A stretch of DNA of 64,000 nt. It comes from Alopecurus myosuroides (Eukaryota; Streptophyta; Magnoliopsida; Poales; Poaceae). The notes below the pieces were generated by a model. That model saw only the letters and a list, made by a program, of their open reading frames with translations, searched no databases and was not told the DNA's origin. The translations under genes and the position numbers were made by a program. The stretch lies in contig CM054063.1 of NCBI GenBank assembly GCA_028641055.1, positions 181,480,756-181,544,755 on the forward strand, written 5' to 3'. Of the stretch, positions 33,229 through 45,900 are shown one piece after another; the stretch's first letter is position 1, and the number at the start of each line of letters is the position of its first letter.

Positions 33229-36200
33229 GCAATCACCATAGACTCTGCCAACTGAGACCCAGCAGAGGCACACTCCATAGACTTCTTGTAATCACCAGAG
33301 ATGGTGATCACGCCATTGGGACCAGGGATCTTCATCTTCAGATATGCAGTGTGAGTAGAATCCATGAACTTGCTCAGAGCAGGCCTGCCGAGTAGGGCGT
33401 GGTAGGGGCTCTGGTGATCAACCACCTCGAACTGCAGGCTCTCTGTGCGGCAGTTTTCCCTTGTGCCGAATAGCACGTCTATCCATACTCGGCCAATCGG
33501 ATTGCAAGAGACCCCCGGCACAATGCCGTGGAAAGTGGTCTTGCTAGGTAGCAGCATGTTCTCGGCCATACCGAGCTTCTCAAGCGTGTCCCTGTACACG
33601 AAGTTGATGCTGCTGCCGTTGTCGATCAGTACCTTGTTGAACCTCACGTTCTTCTTAGGACCCAAGAAGGTGGGATCCAGCACCAAGGCGTAGCTACGCG
33701 GGTTGGGCATCACCTTAGGATGATCCGCTCTGGACCACGTGATCTCTTGGTTGCACCAGTGCATGTAGTGAGGAACAGCAGGGATCACAGCATTGACCTC
33801 CATGGCACGCCTGTGCTGAGACTTCTTGTCGACAGGCTCAGAGGTGAAGATCATGTAGCTCTCGTGATGCTCCTGGTACCGGTTGCGGTCTCCGCCACCA
33901 TTGTTGTCGTTGTTGTTGTTACCTTGGTTGTTGTTGTTGTTGTTGTTGTTGTTGCGGGTGTAGTAGTAGTAGTAGTTGTTGTTCCGGTAGCCATCGTTGT
34001 TGAAGTAGCGGTTGGCTCCTAAAGCCACCTGGTTCACATTCTCTCTTCTCGGGAAAGCTGGAGGCCGAGCAGCAGGTGCGCGAGCAGGCTGCACAGCGAC
34101 CATTCGCAGCTGGCAGAGGAGGAGGAGGAGGCAGGCCCTCATTCTTGATTTCCTCCCACCAACTGCACTGCCGAGTAGTGTGGTTGGCGGGTCTTGCGGG
34201 ATGCCGAGTATGGAAGATGCACGGGCCATCCTTCATGTCCTTGAAGACAAAGTTTGGTGCCGGACCCGAGTTGCCGCTACCCTGCTGGGAAGTGCTGTAT
34301 GGCTTCTTGTTGCCTTGGCCCTGATTCTGGTTCTGCCCGTACTGGGCTCCAGCAGTTTTTGTCCTCTGGCTACTCCCAGCTCTAGTAGCCACGGCATTCA
34401 CCTCCTCAGGATCGTACCGGATATCAATCCGGTCACCTCTGCGCTTGTTGCGGAACTCATTGCGCTTGTTGCTGTTGTTGTTGTTGTAGTTCCTTCTCGG
34501 CTCAGCAGTATCAAGAAGAGGCTGAGTTGGGTCACCGAGTGCGTACTGATCTGCAATCCGGATGGTCTCAGCGAGAGTACTCGGCATCTCTCTCTGCAGC
34601 CTTTGCCACAACATGCTGCCATGCCTGCAGCCCTGTGCAAACCAAGTGATGGCTTGGGCCTCATTCACACCTTCACAGGTGTTCCTCAGAGTACTCCACC
34701 GAGTAAGATACTCTCGGTCCGTCTCCTCTTCCCGCTGCCTGCAAGCGGATAGCTGCTGCGGCCTATTCGCCCTCCGGTAGGTGCTGGTGAAGTTGCTGAC
34801 AAATGCCTCCGCGAAGTCAAGCCAGCAGTTGATGCTGTGCTTGGGCAGGTTGTTGAGCCAAGTTCTTGCTGGTCCCTCGAGCATCTGCGGGATGTACCGC
34901 ACGGCCCATCTCCGGTTGCCGCCTGCAATGTGCACGGCTGTGACATAGTCATTGAGCCAATCTTCCGGCTTGGTGCTGCCGTCATAGCACTTGGTCCCCC
35001 TAGCGAGCTAGAACTGCTTCACGGATGGCTCCGTCATGATGCGGGGGCCAAAGCATTCTGGGCCAGGCGGCCCCTTGCTCTCGAGTTGCGCGGACAGGCT
35101 GATCCGGTCCAGCTTGTGCCTGGCATCACTGGGCTCCAGCACACGCTCACCCACGCGATCCAGGATATCATAGCCAGCCAACCCCATGGCCGAGTAGCCA
35201 TCATCATATATGTCCACCTGCACGACCGCAGGCTGCTCCACCGGGTTGGCGGCTGGTGCGACTGCACGCGGCTGCTGCCTCTGCCGAGTAGGCTGAGCAA
35301 CCTGATGCCGAGAAGGGCCCGGGCAATCTCCATCTCGCGCCTAAGTTTGAGCTTTATGGGCTTGATAGCCTGCTCCTGCAGTGTTGTGTTTTTGACCGGA
35401 CTGTCGCGGCACAGTGTGCTGTTTCGCGGCGACAGCCGGGTCGTACACCTGCATCTGCCTGTCTCTGCCGGAATGCCCACTCCGGTCCTTCTCGCGGCTG
35501 GGATGCGGTGATGAGGCCTGATCGTTAGATCTAGCCGCGTGCGAGTGCACCACCTGAGAAGCTCCAGCACCCGGGTTGGCTTTCCGGAACTCCTCGTTCT
35601 GCCTAGCAGCCTCTAGCACTAGCTCATTGAGCCTCTCCTGCTGCCTAACGCGCGCGTCGCCAGCGAGATGCGACAACTCAGCAGCTACAGCCTCAGCAGC
35701 TCTAAGGGTTTTGGCGGGGGTGCTGTATTTGGGTCTGGTGGTTGCGGTGTTTTGGCTAGTGGCTTGGCCAGCGGTTTCACCAACTGCTGCCATCTCGGTG
35801 CCTAGGTTGCGGCGCGTAGCGCCTGCCTTGGAAGGCCTCCTCACTACGGGCGTAAAACCGTGAGCTCGGTTGTACTCGTTCTGGTCCAGGTTCAGCTCAA
35901 GCCTAACCTTATCCAGCTCCGCCTGCTCGGCGAGCAGCACCTGGCGTTGCTGGTCGAGCTGCACCCGCATGGTCATGAGCTCGATCTCGGTGGGAGGCGG
36001 CATGCCCACCCGCACGGCGGATGCCGGTATCGTCGATGTCGTGGAAGGAGGGATGTAGCCCAGGATGTTGTGAGGCGCGTCGTAGGGCTTGTGCGTTCTC
36101 CCGCCAGCACTCGCGCCATCAAGATCCTCGATGACTCCCGCGGCGGCAGCCACGCCCTTCCCGACATCAGCAGCAGGACTGGTCATCATCACCTCCATGC

Positions 36201-36496
36201 GATCCGCAGAACAGCCAGTTGGCTTTCCGCGGGCAGCGATGACAGCAGGGGGATCTTCCGCGACATGCACCTGCTCGGGGTACTCGCGGTCGATGACTGT
36301 GGCGACATAGACGAGGTGCGAGCCGAAGGAGAGCACCGAGCCGCCCTTCGGCATGGCCCTGCCGCCGAAATCGCCGGCGTTGTCGGTGACGAAGTCGAAG
36401 GAGCCGAATCTGTGGACGAGGCCACAGACCACACGCTCTCCAGTAGCAGAAATCGATCCCGTCCGAACGAAAACTCCAGCCAGCGCCGCTGGTTGC
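33229..36496 (-). pseudogene. Element C gag and protease
   Basis: Gag runs right to left from a frame crossing the primer-binding site (RQLAPTVGQPAALAG). TAG at 35341-35343 and another TAG near 35005 interrupt it; the frame is otherwise continuous through the Retrotrans_gag core (MLEGPARTWLNNLPKHSINC) and a Cys/His knuckle (CIFHTRHPARPANHTTRQC). A frame change occurs in a (TCC)n run near 34110-34135. The protease frame has a poly-Asn tract coded by (AAC)n at ~33920-33960 and the active-site motif VLIDNGSSINFVY, with Asn in place of the usual Gly after Asp. It ends at the D insertion and continues left of 24990. Confidence 0.85.
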
Positions 36497-36512
36497 CCCA
36501 CGGTGGGCGCCA
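36496..36512 (-). other. Primer-binding site of element C
   Basis: The minus strand reads TGGCGCCCACCGTGGGG. Only GACA could belong to an LTR outside it; the rest of the expected 817-bp 5' LTR is absent. Confidence 0.8.
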
Positions 36513-36517
36513 ACTGT

Positions 36518-36542
36518 CGTTCTCCCGCCAGCACTCGCGCCA
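36518..36542. other. 25-bp filler at the B/C right junction
   Basis: Bases 36518-36542 are identical to 36094-36118 inside element C and in the same orientation (start CGTTCTCCCGCC, end CGCGCCA), then one mismatch and five more matching bases. It is neither LTR nor element B sequence. Templated filler of this kind marks end-joining repair. Confidence 0.75.
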
Positions 36543-38670
36543 CCAAGAAAAGACACAAAGCTTCCAAGAAACTCCAATATAAACTCTGGAAGAAAAAACT
36601 GGCTGATCCAGCCAGTGAAAACCTAGAAGCAGGAGGAGGAAGCGGAGTTGAGCCTGCAGAGAAGAAAGCGAAGGAAATCTCTGTTCCACCAATGTCAGAA
36701 CAAGACGAACATGATCTACTTCAAACACCAGTGGGACCCCACGTACCCCCTGAAGTGCTGGAAGCCAAGAGACAAGCTCTCCAAAGGCAACATCAACATC
36801 TATTCAGAACTCGAGAACATCTCCAGAAAACCCAAGCTGAGATTAAGTTGAAGCAGGAAGAAATCGAGGAGTACGAGAGAAGGAATAGATCTGGCATTAA
36901 ACCTACACGATTACCCGGAATCGCAAGACCGGAAGTACTGCCGCCAATGGAACGGTTTCAAAACCCGGCCTAGAAAAAGCAAGTAAACGACATGGATGCC
37001 AAGGGAGAACCTATATACAAAACCGCAGCAGAAAACACGGAAGCCGCGTTCGCCATCCTCAACAATGACATGTACTCCAATGGCAAAAAAATTCAAGGGG
37101 TGTATGCTTTCTTAGGAAAGGCACTGCAACAGCAACAGCAAGGATAGGCAAGATCAGGGAAGTTGCATGACGACTCAGCCCTATGCAAAACAGCTACATG
37201 CGCCGCTGGAGCACCTGGACCAGAAGAACCTGGAGATTCAAGTAATTCGAAAGAGAAGAAAGGAGATCCGAGAAAGGCCAAGAAAAAGCCCGATAATAAG
37301 GATGTAGCGACCATAACCGGATCCCATCTGCCGAAAGATGGAATTAATCCCCGAGATTGGGAGGAACAAAACCGGAAGGACGGAAAAGCAATGCCGCCTC
37401 CGAGACGCCCTGCTGAGAAAGCTGGAAGACACGATATTCCTCACAGACGTGAGAGATCCCGTACACTCCCTAGGAATAAGGAAAGACACGGGAGTATAAC
37501 TCCACCTAATCCCAAATGGCACGATAACGGAGGAAATAGAGACAATCCCAAAAAAGCGCGCTCGCGCAACAATGGAAAAGAAAGGAGCAGATCCCCTTCT
37601 ATCCATTCAGCCGGTAGATACTCCGTACACGCCAATAGAGCGTAAAGAGATGATCTATACTTTGGACCTAAGTGTTTCACTGACAGGATCCAAAGAATAA
37701 CTCTACATTCTGGCTTCGCCAAAGTTGGTCCAACATATCAAAAATATACCGGCAATACAAACCCGGATACCTGGCTCTCAGACTATTACACAACCGTCCA
37801 GATTAACAATGGGACAGACTTAGAGGCAGTAAAGTTCCTCCATCTTATGTTACTGGATGGATCCAGAGATTGGATCAACGGGCTTCCATCAAGAACCGTC
37901 GATAGCTGGGATGACATGGCTAGAGTTTTTACTCAGCATTTTCGGGGAACTTACAAACTCCCCAACAGCATCAACCAGCTAAACCGCTGCACCCAGTTTG
38001 AAGATGAGCCATACGTGGACTTTATCTCAAGGTGGACCGCAATGAAAAACAGCTGCTCTGGAGTAACTGACGTACAAGCAATGCATGCTTTCGTCAATGG
38101 CTTAAAACCCGGCCTTTTACCGTTCATGATTGGTTCAGAAACGCACAAAGATCTTGGATCTATGCTTACAACCGCAAATGAGCATGCAGTGGCCGAAGAT
38201 CATATCAGAGCGAGAGGTGGAAATATTGACACTTTGATTCAAGCCAAAAAGACCCCTCGTCTTGAGAAAAAAACAACTCCAGAAGCACAGCAAAAACCCA
38301 AAGAAGTTAACATAGGCTTTGGAAGAGAAAATGGGAGCAAATGGAAAGGAGGAAGCACAGAACCGATCGCCTACACAAAGGAAGAGTGGGAAAGAATTAA
38401 GTCGGAAAACTGTGTCTACCATTCGCAAATTGGGAAACCCACCCATACTAACGCACAATGCCGGCTCAACAAGCATATGAAAGGCAGTGCAGGATCCGGA
38501 AGCAAAGGGAAGAATTACAAGAGGAAATTCTCCAAGCAGAAACCAGAAGCTGAAAAAGAAGACAGTGAATCGGACACTGATGAAAAAATCCAGGAACAAC
38601 AGCGAAAAGGCGAGCCTAACTTTCCGAGAGTTGACGGAGAATGCAATCTAACTTTCCTGGCAACTCCCTC
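36543..38670 (+). pseudogene. Element B gag, middle part
   Basis: Colinear with E gag from about 40020 to 42143. It contains an Arg/Ser-rich tract (RRERSRTLPRNKER, ERSRSPSIHSAGRYS), the Retrotrans_gag core (LLDGSRDWINGLPSRTVDSW, HFRGTYKLPN) and the knuckle-like block CVYHSQIGKPTHTNAQC. Stops include TAG near 36971, TAG near 37146 and TAA near 37643. Element E interrupts it at 38670 within a LTFLATPS motif. Confidence 0.85.
38666..38670. repeat. Target-site duplication of element E, left copy
   Basis: CCCTC before the left LTR, matched by CCCTC at 50842-50846. Confidence 0.95.
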
Positions 38671-39233
38671 TGTCGGATATATACCAAATAGGGGTATAGA
38701 AGATGGTAGGCCAAGTGCCGGATTACCAGGGTGGCCTAAGTGGTAGTGGGCTTAGGTCCATTAGGCGGCCCAGTAATCCGACGCGCAGAAGCCGGATTCT
38801 AGAAGAACCCGGATCACAGCCCATGTGATCTGGCTTGGAGGAGAAGACGGATTCCTTGCTTTCCAAGTTACAAGTTACCGTAGTTTTCTAGGTTTCCTAT
38901 TCTGTAAGCCCTAATCCGGCTATTATATAAAGCCGGACGGGAGATAAACGAAACAACAAACGAAGGAGAGATAAGATAGAAGCTCTACGCCAACTCGCCG
39001 AGAAGCTCATCCTCGTCGAGTGGTTTAGATCTAAAACCCTCACATTGTAACCCTGTTTACGGGCTTTAGTCCCAATTAGTGAGAAGTGCAGGAGTAGGCA
39101 CGTCGTACTGTCGCGACGTACCGAACCTGGGTAAAATCCTGTGTTCTGTGTTACTACGCTGCCCTGTTACCCCACGTCTCTACCGTAGTCTCATGGCACC
39201 CCCGTCCATGAAAACTACTACGATGTCTCGACA
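38671..39233 (+). repeat. 5' LTR of element E
   Basis: 563 bp, TGTCGGATATATACC to GATGTCTCGACA, with perfect 5-bp terminal inverted repeats. The TATA box TATATAA is at 38924-38930. In-frame ATGs near its end lead into gag. Confidence 0.97.
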
Positions 39234-41247
39234 GTTGGCGCCCACCGTGGGGCAAACGACGTCAGGCGTAAGATTCCGATCTGGGATACTTGGCGGAATC
39301 GGAAGATCAATCACTGTCGGAAGCTTGGAGTTCGACAACGACGTCGGGCGCTTCCTCGACAACGGATCCTACATACCAGCGCAAAACCACCTGGTAAGTG
39401 CCTGCGTGTTACCGATAGGATCTGCTAACATCTTTATCGGGCTAACTGCAGAAGCAATGGGGTTTTACGGTGGAAGCAAATTTATCCCACCCGCCCTATA
39501 CCCAGTCGAAGATGACTACGATGCCGGATTCTGCTCAGATCGCCGACAAAAAAGTGATACACACTTTATCAGCATGGTGCAATCCGAAATCGCCGAAAAC
39601 ATGGATAACGGAAATCCCGTGCAAGAGGCAGACAACAACGCACCCGTCACGGAGACGGAAGATCAAACACCCATCACAGAGGCGGAAGATCCGACATCCG
39701 TCAACAAGACGATGAACTCGAAAGCAGAATCCGCGCTTGCCGCCATTGAGGCGAGATTGGAGTCGGAAACCGGATCGGATAACTTCGACTCCGAAGATGA
39801 AGATGAGGACGCCTTTGTAAGAAAGGTTAAGTCCTTTCAAGAGGGATTCCACGAAGTTCTAATGGCGAAACCGGCTGATACCACGGACGCCGGCAGCCAG
39901 GAAAGCCCTAAAAGCCCTCCGCCAGAGGAAGAGAGAGAAGACGGAGAAACTTCTCCGGTATTCCCCAGTGTCAAGGAGATGACAGAAGATGAGCCTGTCA
40001 AGAAACCTCCCTCTTCCAAGAAAAAGCACCGTGCTGCTAAAAAACTCCAATACAAAATCCGGAAGAAAAAATCAGCCGATCTCGCTGATGAAAACCTGGA
40101 AGTTGGAGATGTTAGCGGAACAAAGACCGTGGAGAAGAAATCCAAAGAAATCACTGCTCCGCCAATGACGGAACAGGAAGAGCAAGAGCTATTGCAAACA
40201 CCAGTGGGACCAGACGAACCCCCTGAGATGCTGGAAGCCAGGAGACAAGCTTTCCAACGGCAACAACAACATCTACTCAGATCTCGGCAACATCTCCAAC
40301 AAACCCATAATGACATCAAGGTCATGAAGGAAGAAATAGAGGAGTACGAGAGAACGAATAGATCCGCGTTAAAACCTACTAGGTTACCCAAAATCGCAAG
40401 ACCGGAAGAACTGCCGCCAAACGAAAGGTTCCATAACCCGTCTTGGCAAAAGCAGGTAAATGGCAAAGATGCCAAGGGCGAACCAATATACAAGACCGCA
40501 GCAGAAAACGCGGAAGCAGCGTTCGCGATTCTTAACAACGATCTGTATTCCAACGGGGAAAAACTCCAAGGGGTGTATGCTTTCCTAGGAAAAGCATTGC
40601 AACAACAACAGCGCGCCCAAGAGCGATCAGGGAGGCTGCACGATAACTCCGCCCTATGCAAGACAGCTACTTGCGCTGCTGGAGCACCTGGACCGGAAGA
40701 ACCTGGGGATTCAGACAACTCAAAAGATAAAAAAGGGGATCCGAGAAAAGACAAGAAAAACCCCGACAACCGGGATGCAGCGTCTAGGACCGGATCCCAT
40801 CTCCCGAAAGATGGGTATAAACCCCATGATCGGGAAGACAAACACCGGAAGGACGGCAAAATAATGCCACCTCCGAGAAACCCAGCTGAGAAAGCTGGAA
40901 GATACGATATACCTCACAGGCGTGAGAGATCCCGGACACCGCCTAAGGACAAAGAAAGGCACAGGAGTAGAACTCCGCCTAATCCAAAAGGGCGTGATCA
41001 CGGAAGAGATAGAAACAATCCCGGAAAAGCGCGTTCGCGCAACAATGGAAGAGAAAGGAGCAGGTCCCCTTCTGTTCATTCAGCCGGAAGATATTCTGCA
41101 CACATTGACAGAGCAGAAAAAGATGATCTATACTTTGGTCCTAAATGTTTTACCGACAGGATCCGAAGAATAACGCTGCATTCTGGCTTTGCCAAGGTCG
41201 GTCCAACGTACCAGAAATACACCGGCAGCACAAACCCGGATACCTAG
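39223..41247 (+). pseudogene. Element E gag, N-terminal region with RS-rich tract
   Basis: The open frame runs from inside the LTR through the primer-binding site (TGGCGCCCACCGTGGGG, 39236-39252), reading MSRQLAPTVGQ. An acidic leader (EDEDEDAFVRKVKSFQEGF) and a Lys-rich helical part (DIKVMKEEIEEYER) follow. At ~40900-41100 there is an Arg/Ser-rich tract (RRERSRTPPKDKERHRSRT; RERSRSPSVHSAG) like those of SR proteins. The frame stops at TAG 41245-41247, where element B has TGG (Trp), so this stop is specific to E. Upstream in-frame ATGs in the LTR are alternative starts. Confidence 0.82.
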
Positions 41248-42909
41248 CTCTCGGATTACTATACAGCCGTCCAGATCAACAATGGGACAGACTTGGAAGC
41301 TGTCAAGTTTCTTCCCCTAATGCTGCTGGACGGAGCCAGAGATTGGATCAATGGATTACCGTCACGAACAGTCGACAGCTGGGACGATATGGCTAGAGTA
41401 TTTACTCAGCATTTCCGGGGAACATACAAACGCCCGAATAGCATCAACCAGCTAAACCGTTGCACACAATTTGAGGATGAACCATACGTGGATTTCATCT
41501 CCAGATGGACAGCAATGAAGAATAGTTGCTCTGGAGTAACTGACGTACAAGCAATGCATGCTTTCGTCAATGGCCTAAAACCCGGACTCGTACCGTTCAT
41601 GGTTGGTTCCAAAAAGCACAAGGATCTCGGATCCATGCTTACAACCGCCAATGAGCATGCCGCAGCCGAGGATGACATCAGAGCAAGAGGAGGTAATATT
41701 GAATCATTGATACTTGCCAAGAAAACCCCTCGTTCTGACAAAAAAGCCACTCCAGAAACAACGACGAAGCCCAAAGAGGTGAACATAGCCTTTGGAGGAG
41801 AAAAGGGAAACAAGTGGAAAGGACGCAACCCAGATCCAATCAACTACACTCCAGAGGAGTGGGAAAGGATTAAGTCGGAACCTTGCGTTCACCACTCGCA
41901 ATTTGGGAAACCCACCCATACAAACGCGCAATGCCGGCTGAAGAAGCACATGAAAGGCAGTGCAGGAGCCGGAGGCAAGGGGAAGGGTTCCAAAAGGAAA
42001 CCCGCCAAACAAAAACCAGAAGCTGACAAAGAAGACAGTGAATCGGACACTGACGAAAAAATCCAGGAACAACAGCGTAAAGGCGAACCCAAGTTTCCGA
42101 GAGTTGATGGAGAAGCAATGCTAACTTTCTTAGCAACCCCGTCAGCAAAGGTGGCAAAAAGAACACTTCGAGAAATAAACGCGATTGTTCCGGCAACCCC
42201 GAAATTCTTGAAGTACTCCAACACACCGATAATCTGGGATCAGTCTGATCATCCCGGAAATATCCCTGAACCCGGCACACAAGCTCTTGTTGTAAGTCCT
42301 ATTGTTCAAAATACTAGGCTAAGAAGAGTGCTGATGGATGGAGGATCCAGCATTAACATAATGTACCTGGATACACTGAAGCATCTGAAGATTTCCGAGT
42401 CTCAGCTCAACTACAGCAACATACGCTTCCATGGTATTGTCCCTGGCAGGCAAGCACGATCCCTAGGAGAAATTTCCCTAGATGTCACCTTCGGAGATAA
42501 AGATCACTTCCGGCAGGAAAAAGTATCCTTCGAAGTAGTGCCGTTCGAAAGCGTGTATCACGCAATACTCGGACGTCCAGCTTTCGCCAAATTCATGGCA
42601 AGATCCTGTTATATTTATAACAAGCTGAAGATGCCAGGACCCAAAGGAGGAGTAATCACTATAGCTGGTGATTTCAAGCTGGCAAACGAGTTGGAGAAAG
42701 AAAACGCCCTTTGCGCTCAGAGAGTCATAGCAAAGGAAGAACTAAAGGAATTAGCCAAGGAAGTATCACCGTCAGAAATGCCGGCAGGAAAAGAAACTCG
42801 GAAACCAACAGACAGCTTCAAGGCATCCGAGAATACAAGACAGGTAATCCTAGATCCCAAAGATCCGACAAAATTTGTCGTCATAGGGACTGGGATGACT
42901 GACAAATAG
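41248..42909 (+). pseudogene. Element E gag core and protease
   Basis: Same frame as the preceding part. Retrotrans_gag core at ~41290-41620 (LLDGARDWINGLPSRTVDSW; HFRGTYKRPNSINQ), a Cys/His block CVHHSQFGKPTHTNAQC (~41885), then protease with VLMDGGSSINIMYLDTL (~42330) and ILGRPAFAKFMA (~42570). Capsid core and polyprotein-cleaving enzyme. It ends at UAG 42907-42909. A consensus donor CAG|GTAATC is at 42844, and 42844-42909 is exactly 22 codons in phase 0 ending in that UAG. Confidence 0.88.
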
Positions 42910-45900
42910 GAAGGCGAGCTCATCAAGTTCCTTCGTGAGAACTGGGATATTTTTGCCTGGTGTCCAGCTGACATGCCAGGTGTACCCAGGGAACTTGCTG
43001 AGCACCAACTTAAGGTTATTCCTGGATCAAAACCCGTCAAACAAGGTCTCCGTCGATTTGACGGAAGAAGACGGAAGGCTATTGGCAAGGAAATTATCCG
43101 GCTTTTAGCAGCGGATTTCATCAAGGAAGTGATCCATACTGACTGGTCCGCAAATCCGGTATTAGTACCGAAGAAAGACACTACTGCTCTTAGAATGTGT
43201 ATAGATTACACAGGCTTGAACAAATTGTGTCCGAAAGATAGGTTTGCATTACCGCGAATCGATCAAATAATAGACGCCACAGCAGGCTCTGAGCTTTTGT
43301 GCTTTTTGGATGCATACTCCGGGTACCACCAAATACGCATGAAAAAAGAAGATCAAATTAAGACTTCTTTCATAACCCCATAAGGGACGTATTATTACGT
43401 AACCATGCCGTTTGGCCTGAAGAACGCAGGTGCAACCTACCAGCATTGCATGCAACGTTGTTTGCATAGTCAGATTGGAAAAAATGTCCATGTTTATGTG
43501 GACGATATTGCTGTCGTAACCAAGGAAAAAGATACACTCCTTGAGGATTTGCGAGAAACTTTCGAAAACTTACGCACCTACAAGATGAAGTTGAATCCAT
43601 CTAAGTGCGTATTCGGGGTTCCCTCAGGAAAACTTCTGGGTTTCATCGTTTCTCACAGGGGAATAGAAGTTAACCCGGAAAAGATCAAGGCAATCTTGAA
43701 CATCACAAAACCTACCTGCGTCAAAGATGTCCAAAGATTAACGGGTTCCGCAGCTGCCGTTAGCAGATTTATTAGTCGGCTGGGGGATAAAGCATTACCA
43801 CTCTACAAGCTGCTGAAAAAATCCGACAAGTTCGAATGGACAGAAGAGGCCGATGCGGCGCTGACTCAGTTGAAGGAAACCTTGATGAAAGCTCCGATTT
43901 TGGCATCCCCAAAAGACGAAGAGCCCATGTTATTGTACCTTACGGCTACAAACCGGGTTATTAGTGCGGTAATCGTTGTGGAACGGTTAAAGGAAGAACA
44001 AAGCATACCAGACCAACATCCGGTATATTACATAAGCGAAGTTTTTTCCGAGTCAAAACAAAGGTACCCACATTACCAGAAACTGGCGTATGGTGTATTT
44101 TTCGCATCTAGAAAACTACGCCATTATTTCCAAGGGCATTCCATAACAGTGGTTAGTAAAGCACCACTAGGAGACATTATAAACAATGCAGAGGCAACCG
44201 GACGAGTAGCCAAATGGGGCATTGAGCTGGCAGCCTTCGACATTAAGTACCAACCAAGGACAGCCATAAAATCCCAAGTTTTGGCAGATTTCGTTGCCGA
44301 CTGGACAGAAGCAATGGAAAATACACCAATGCCGGAGTCCGAGTACTGGATCATGCATTTTGACGGATCCAAGATGAAGGAAGGAGCTGGGGCTGGCGTA
44401 GTCTTAAAATCTCCTAAGGGAGACACAATGGAGTACGTGTTGCAAATACACTTCAACGCCAGTAATAATGTGGCAGAATACGAAGCTCTGCTTCACGGCT
44501 TGCATATCGCAAAAGAAATAGGAGTAAAGAGCATCCTGTGCTATGGCGACTCGGATTTGGTACAGCATCAGCTCAACCAAACCTGGGACGCAAAAAGCCC
44601 TATAATGGCCGAATATCGGAGAACGGTAGACGAGTTCGCCATCTGTTTCTTTGGATTCGAGGTCCTTCACATCAAAAGGGAGGAAAACTGGAACGCGGAT
44701 GCGCTAGCCCGCATGGGATCAGAAAGAATCAAAACCTTACCGCCAGGAGTATTCGTTCAGCACTTACATGAGCCATCCATAAAAGGTGGAGACGTTGATT
44801 ACCCTCTGGCGTCTGAATCAATCGAAGTCATGATCGTTAAGCCGGACTGGACAATTCCGTACTTAAACTTCTTAGTCAATCAGAAGTACCCGGAAGGAGC
44901 AGACGAAGTCTTGCAAAGACAAATACAGCGTCGATGCAAAGGATACACAGTAATTGACGGCTGCTTATATAAACGCAGTACTTCTGGAATTTTTCAACGG
45001 TGCATCTCAACAGAAGAAGGAAGAGAAATACTAGAAGAAATCCATGCCGGCGATTGCGGACATCATGCTCAATCAAAAAGCATAGTCAAAAAAGCATTCC
45101 GCGCGGGGTTTTTCTGTCTAACAGCCAAGACAGATGCCGAGCATATAGTTAACACGTGTGCAGGATGTCAATATTACGCTAAGCAGACCAATTTGCCGGC
45201 CCAAGCACTTAAAACTATCCCCATTACGTGGCCGTTTGCGGTCTGGGGGCTAGATATGATGGGACCGTTCAAAACTGCAAGAGGCGGACTTACTCATTTG
45301 CTAGTAGAAGTGGATAAGTACACCAAATGGGTGGAGGCCAAACCCATCAAAAAGCTGGATGGTGCAACTGCTAGAAATTTCATCATCGACTTGGTGATGA
45401 GATACGGTGTGCCACACAGCATAATAACCGACAACGGGACAAATTTCTCCATCGGAGAGTTGGCAAGATATTGCCGACAAACGGGAATTCGCCTAGATCT
45501 AGCATCTGTGGCACACCCGCAATCCAATGGACAGGTTGAGCGAATGAATAGCTCAATCCTGCAAGGAATACGCCCAAGACTCGAAACTCCTCTTCACAGA
45601 GCGGCCGGAGCATGGGTAGAAGAGCTACCTTCCGTGATTTGGAGTATAAGAACGACGCCAAATAGGTCGACTGGGCAAACCCCGTTTTTCCTAGTTTACG
45701 GCGCGGAAGCTATTCTCCCAACAGATATGATTCATGATAGCCCAAGAGTGCAAGATTTTGACGAATTAGACGCCGAAGAGGCACGACAGAATGCTGTTGA
45801 TCTCCTAGAAGAGGAACGAGAGCTTGTGCTTCAAAGATCCGCCATTTACCAGCAGGGTTTGAGACGTTACCATAGTCGGAAAATCAGGCATCGCTCTTTT

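Larger units (their letters stand above)
14081..36517 (-). mobile_element. Element C: Tat-type retrotransposon with a single LTR, interrupted by D
   Basis: Minus-strand element inserted into B. Reading right to left: primer-binding site (36496-36512), gag, protease (33229-36496), the D insertion, RT, RNase H, integrase, spacer, antisense gene (plus strand, 15598-20619) and 3' LTR (14081-14897). No LTR flanks the primer-binding site on the right; only TGTC (36515-36518) could be LTR. Gag has two stops and one frameshift, pol has two in-frame UAGs and integrase has lost a catalytic Asp. Confidence 0.88.

Noticed and set aside
33720..34022. Val-rich open frame on the plus strand
   Set aside because: Antisense shadow of the gag (AAC)n poly-Asn tract of element C.
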